Below, in pieces: positions 13,656 through 15,057 of a stretch of DNA of 15,057 nucleotides; the stretch's first letter is position 1; every line of letters starts with the position of its first letter. A model generated the notes under the pieces. That model worked only from the letters and a program-made list of their open reading frames with translations, ran no database searches and was not told where the DNA came from. Both the position numbers and the translations under genes were made by a program. Source of the DNA: Proteobacteria bacterium UBA7447 (GTDB lineage: Bacteria > Pseudomonadota > Gammaproteobacteria > Arenicellales > UBA868); the NCBI GenBank assembly GCA_002477475.1, contig DLPX01000031.1, forward strand, positions 18,838 to 33,894, in the 5' to 3' direction.

Positions 13656-14897
13656 TTAGATAGGTTTACCTTCGCTTGATGACCACGCCTCCATAAGCTC
13701 ATTTGAGGGCAGGGATTCATCCTGAAGCTTCCTTGCGCTCTCTCCACCTGCGACAGGCAGTCCTTCGGGATCGAGTTTGCCTATCTGGACCAGCACCGAG
13801 GCCTGATCCCAGTAGATGTGTTCGTTGTAGAGCTTGTCCCCGCGAAAACATACAATCGCCACCAGCGGTACCTCGACATACTGTCCGGTCGGTTCAATAC
13901 CCGGAAGCATCCAGTCAATTTCGCTTGTGTGCGTAAAGCAAAAGACCATCTCGTCCACTATTCGGTCGGCCCCTACAGTGCGTGATATCGGGATCAGTTT
14001 GGTATCTTCCGGATTGTTGTTGACGAAGTGATACTTGTAGAAGCGTTTTAACTGGTCATGACCAACGCCGCCCGTCAGGGTCGGAATGTGATTGACATAG
14101 GGTGAGGCCACCATCGTTGCCATCGTGGCGTCTACATCGCGGGCGGCGAACTCGTGAAAGCAGTGCGCATCCCACAGTTCACTGAGATTAAAGTGCGGTC
14201 CGAGGGTGCGGCGAAAGCATGCCATTGAGCGTGAATGCGCCATCATCGCTGAAGGTTTGTGATAAGAGTCTCTTCCGGGCGTATTGAAAGCGTGATCTGT
14301 GCCGGGGTAGGTATAGAGTTCAACCTCGGCTCGCCCTGAAAACTTGTCACTGATCTGATCGCGGGCTTCTCCTGGGACAAACTGATCAAGTTCTGCAAAG
14401 TGCATCACCATCGGGCAGGTGATCTGGTCAGCGAGATCAAGGTCTGCCTCGATTCCGACGCCGTAATAACACACCGCCGCATCGATACTGCAATGGGCCG
14501 CGGCGAGATAGCTGAGCTTGCCTCCCAGACAAAAGCCTACGGCGCCGACTTTTCCCTTACAGGCATCGTGCGCCTGTAAGGCTGATGTGGCCGCCTGCAT
14601 ATCCTCGACGGCCTTGGAGATATCAAACTCCTGATAGAAACCAAAGGCCTTTTGGAATTCTTCCTCGCTGTACCCAAGTTCAACTCCGGGTTCCATGCGC
14701 CAGAAGAGATCCGGTGCCAAAACGGTATATCCCTCTTCGGCGTAATAGTCTGCTACGTCACGCATGTGCCAGTTAATTCCGAAGATTTCCTGCAAAAGCA
14801 AAATGCCTGGTCCTGATCCGGTTTCGGGCGTTGCTAGATAGCCTTTGAATTGACCTGAGCCGTCTGCTGCGGAGATGTCGATATATTTGCCTGCCAT
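13656..14897 (-). CDS. Dienelactone hydrolase fused to an NTF2/SnoaL-like domain
   Basis: This 413-residue protein has two parts. Residues 1 to about 230 are an alpha/beta hydrolase of the dienelactone hydrolase (carboxymethylenebutenolidase) family, with the triad C123 in GFCLGG, D171 in AELDQF and H202 in GTDHAFN, plus the E37 equivalent in LLLQEIFG. Such enzymes open lactone or ester rings, classically in chlorocatechol and related aromatic pathways. Residues about 240-413 form an NTF2/SnoaL-like domain with strongly conserved family strings (HIPTLTGGVGHDQLKRFY, ISRTVGADRIVDEM, EHIYWDQASVL). The ATG at 14897 has AGGAT 7 nt upstream. The stop is 101 bp before the transporter operon, and both are on the - strand. 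It has its own promoter candidate, so it may not belong to the peptide operon. Its substrate is unknown; a role on an ester-like side group of the imported compound is speculative. Confidence 0.9.
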   Translation of the reverse strand: MAGKYIDISAADGSGQFKGYLATPETGSGPGILLLQEIFGINWHMRDVADYYAEEGYTVLAPDLFWRMEPGVELGYSEEEFQKAFGFYQEFDISKAVEDMQAATSALQAHDACKGKVGAVGFCLGGKLSYLAAAHCSIDAAVCYYGVGIEADLDLADQITCPMVMHFAELDQFVPGEARDQISDKFSGRAEVELYTYPGTDHAFNTPGRDSYHKPSAMMAHSRSMACFRRTLGPHFNLSELWDAHCFHEFAARDVDATMATMVASPYVNHIPTLTGGVGHDQLKRFYKYHFVNNNPEDTKLIPISRTVGADRIVDEMVFCFTHTSEIDWMLPGIEPTGQYVEVPLVAIVCFRGDKLYNEHIYWDQASVLVQIGKLDPEGLPVAGGESARKLQDESLPSNELMEAWSSSEGKPI

Positions 14898-14940
14898 TTT
14901 TTTATCCTATGCCCTAATCAATTGCTCAAAAGTCAGACTT

Positions 14941-14969
14941 ATCATACATTAGTTGCCATCTTCTGATAA
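14941..14969 (-). promoter_or_regulatory. Candidate sigma70-type promoter for the dienelactone hydrolase gene
   Basis: On the - strand, TTATCA (14964-14969, 4 of 6 consensus) and TATGAT (14941-14946, 5 of 6) are separated by exactly 17 bp. The predicted start site lies near 14934, about 37 nt before the ATG at 14897. The gap 14898-15033 is a divergent intergenic region. On the + strand, TTGCTC with TACATT at 17-bp spacing is a weaker candidate for the opposite gene. No operator palindrome stands out. Confidence 0.45.
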
Positions 14970-15033
14970 AGCGAGTCAACAAATTGGACTTTTTCTTCCC
15001 AGGGGTTGAACCTGATTTATGCGAGGCATCGAG

Positions 15034-15057
15034 ATGAATCGCATATGTGTCTTTTGT
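15034..15057 (+). CDS. Probable start of a LOG-family (TIGR00730) gene, cut off by window edge
   Basis: Only eight codons are visible, reading MNRICVFC, preceded by GAGG with a 7-nt spacer. This start is the signature opening of LOG-family proteins (Rossmann-fold cytokinin riboside 5'-monophosphate phosphoribohydrolases, formerly called lysine decarboxylases), which typically begin M-x-x-I-C-V-F-C-G-S. It is divergent from the dienelactone hydrolase gene across 136 bp. Eight residues are too few for proof, so the call rests on the ribosome site and the pattern. Confidence 0.45.

Noticed and set aside
1..15057. tRNA, rRNA, CRISPR, insertion sequence or attachment-site signals
   Set aside because: No direct-repeat arrays, terminal inverted repeats with transposase genes, or tRNA-like cloverleaf sequences were noticed on reading either strand.

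Overview
The window looks like chromosomal DNA of a Gram-negative proteobacterium, most likely a marine or aquatic gammaproteobacterium. The clues are mid-50s GC judged by eye, a Tat-exported peptide-binding protein, a DadA-type D-amino-acid dehydrogenase, and protein families that are common in marine heterotrophs. The taxonomic placement is an inference. No rRNA, tRNA, CRISPR array, insertion sequence or phage gene was seen.

Left part (1-1843). An M24-fold enzyme of the DddP-like type runs leftward off the window edge. Divergent from it, on the + strand, is an aspartyl/asparaginyl-hydroxylase-like 2-oxoglutarate oxygenase gene. Its frame breaks at about 1579, where the second iron-binding histidine should be. 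A 59-codon small ORF follows it.

Centre (1882-13554). Eleven genes all lie on the - strand, with tiny gaps or overlaps, and look like one transport-plus-catabolism operon. In transcription order they are: peptide-binding protein (dppA-like), two permeases (dppB- and dppC-like), ATPase (dppD-like), a second ATPase fused in frame to a short-chain dehydrogenase, RidA-like imine deaminase, D-amino-acid dehydrogenase, an Asp/Glu racemase / maleate isomerase (EutA-like) protein, class I glutamine amidotransferase-like protein, 2,3-diaminopropionate ammonia-lyase, and an M24 metallopeptidase/amidohydrolase. A strong hairpin separates the binding-protein gene from the permeases. The implied logic is uptake of a small peptide or peptide-like amide, cleavage by the M24 enzyme, deamination of the released D-amino acid or diaminopropionate, and clearance of reactive imine/enamine intermediates by RidA. 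The true substrate is unknown.

Right part (13656-15057). A dienelactone-hydrolase/NTF2-like fusion protein is also on the - strand, with a plausible sigma70-type promoter. Divergent from it, the first eight codons of a probable LOG-family gene run off the right edge.

The most unusual points are the ABC-ATPase/SDR fusion, the replacement of the SDR catalytic tyrosine by leucine, the hydroxylase gene break that removes the distal iron ligand, and the gene content of the catabolic operon, which matches no pathway I can name.
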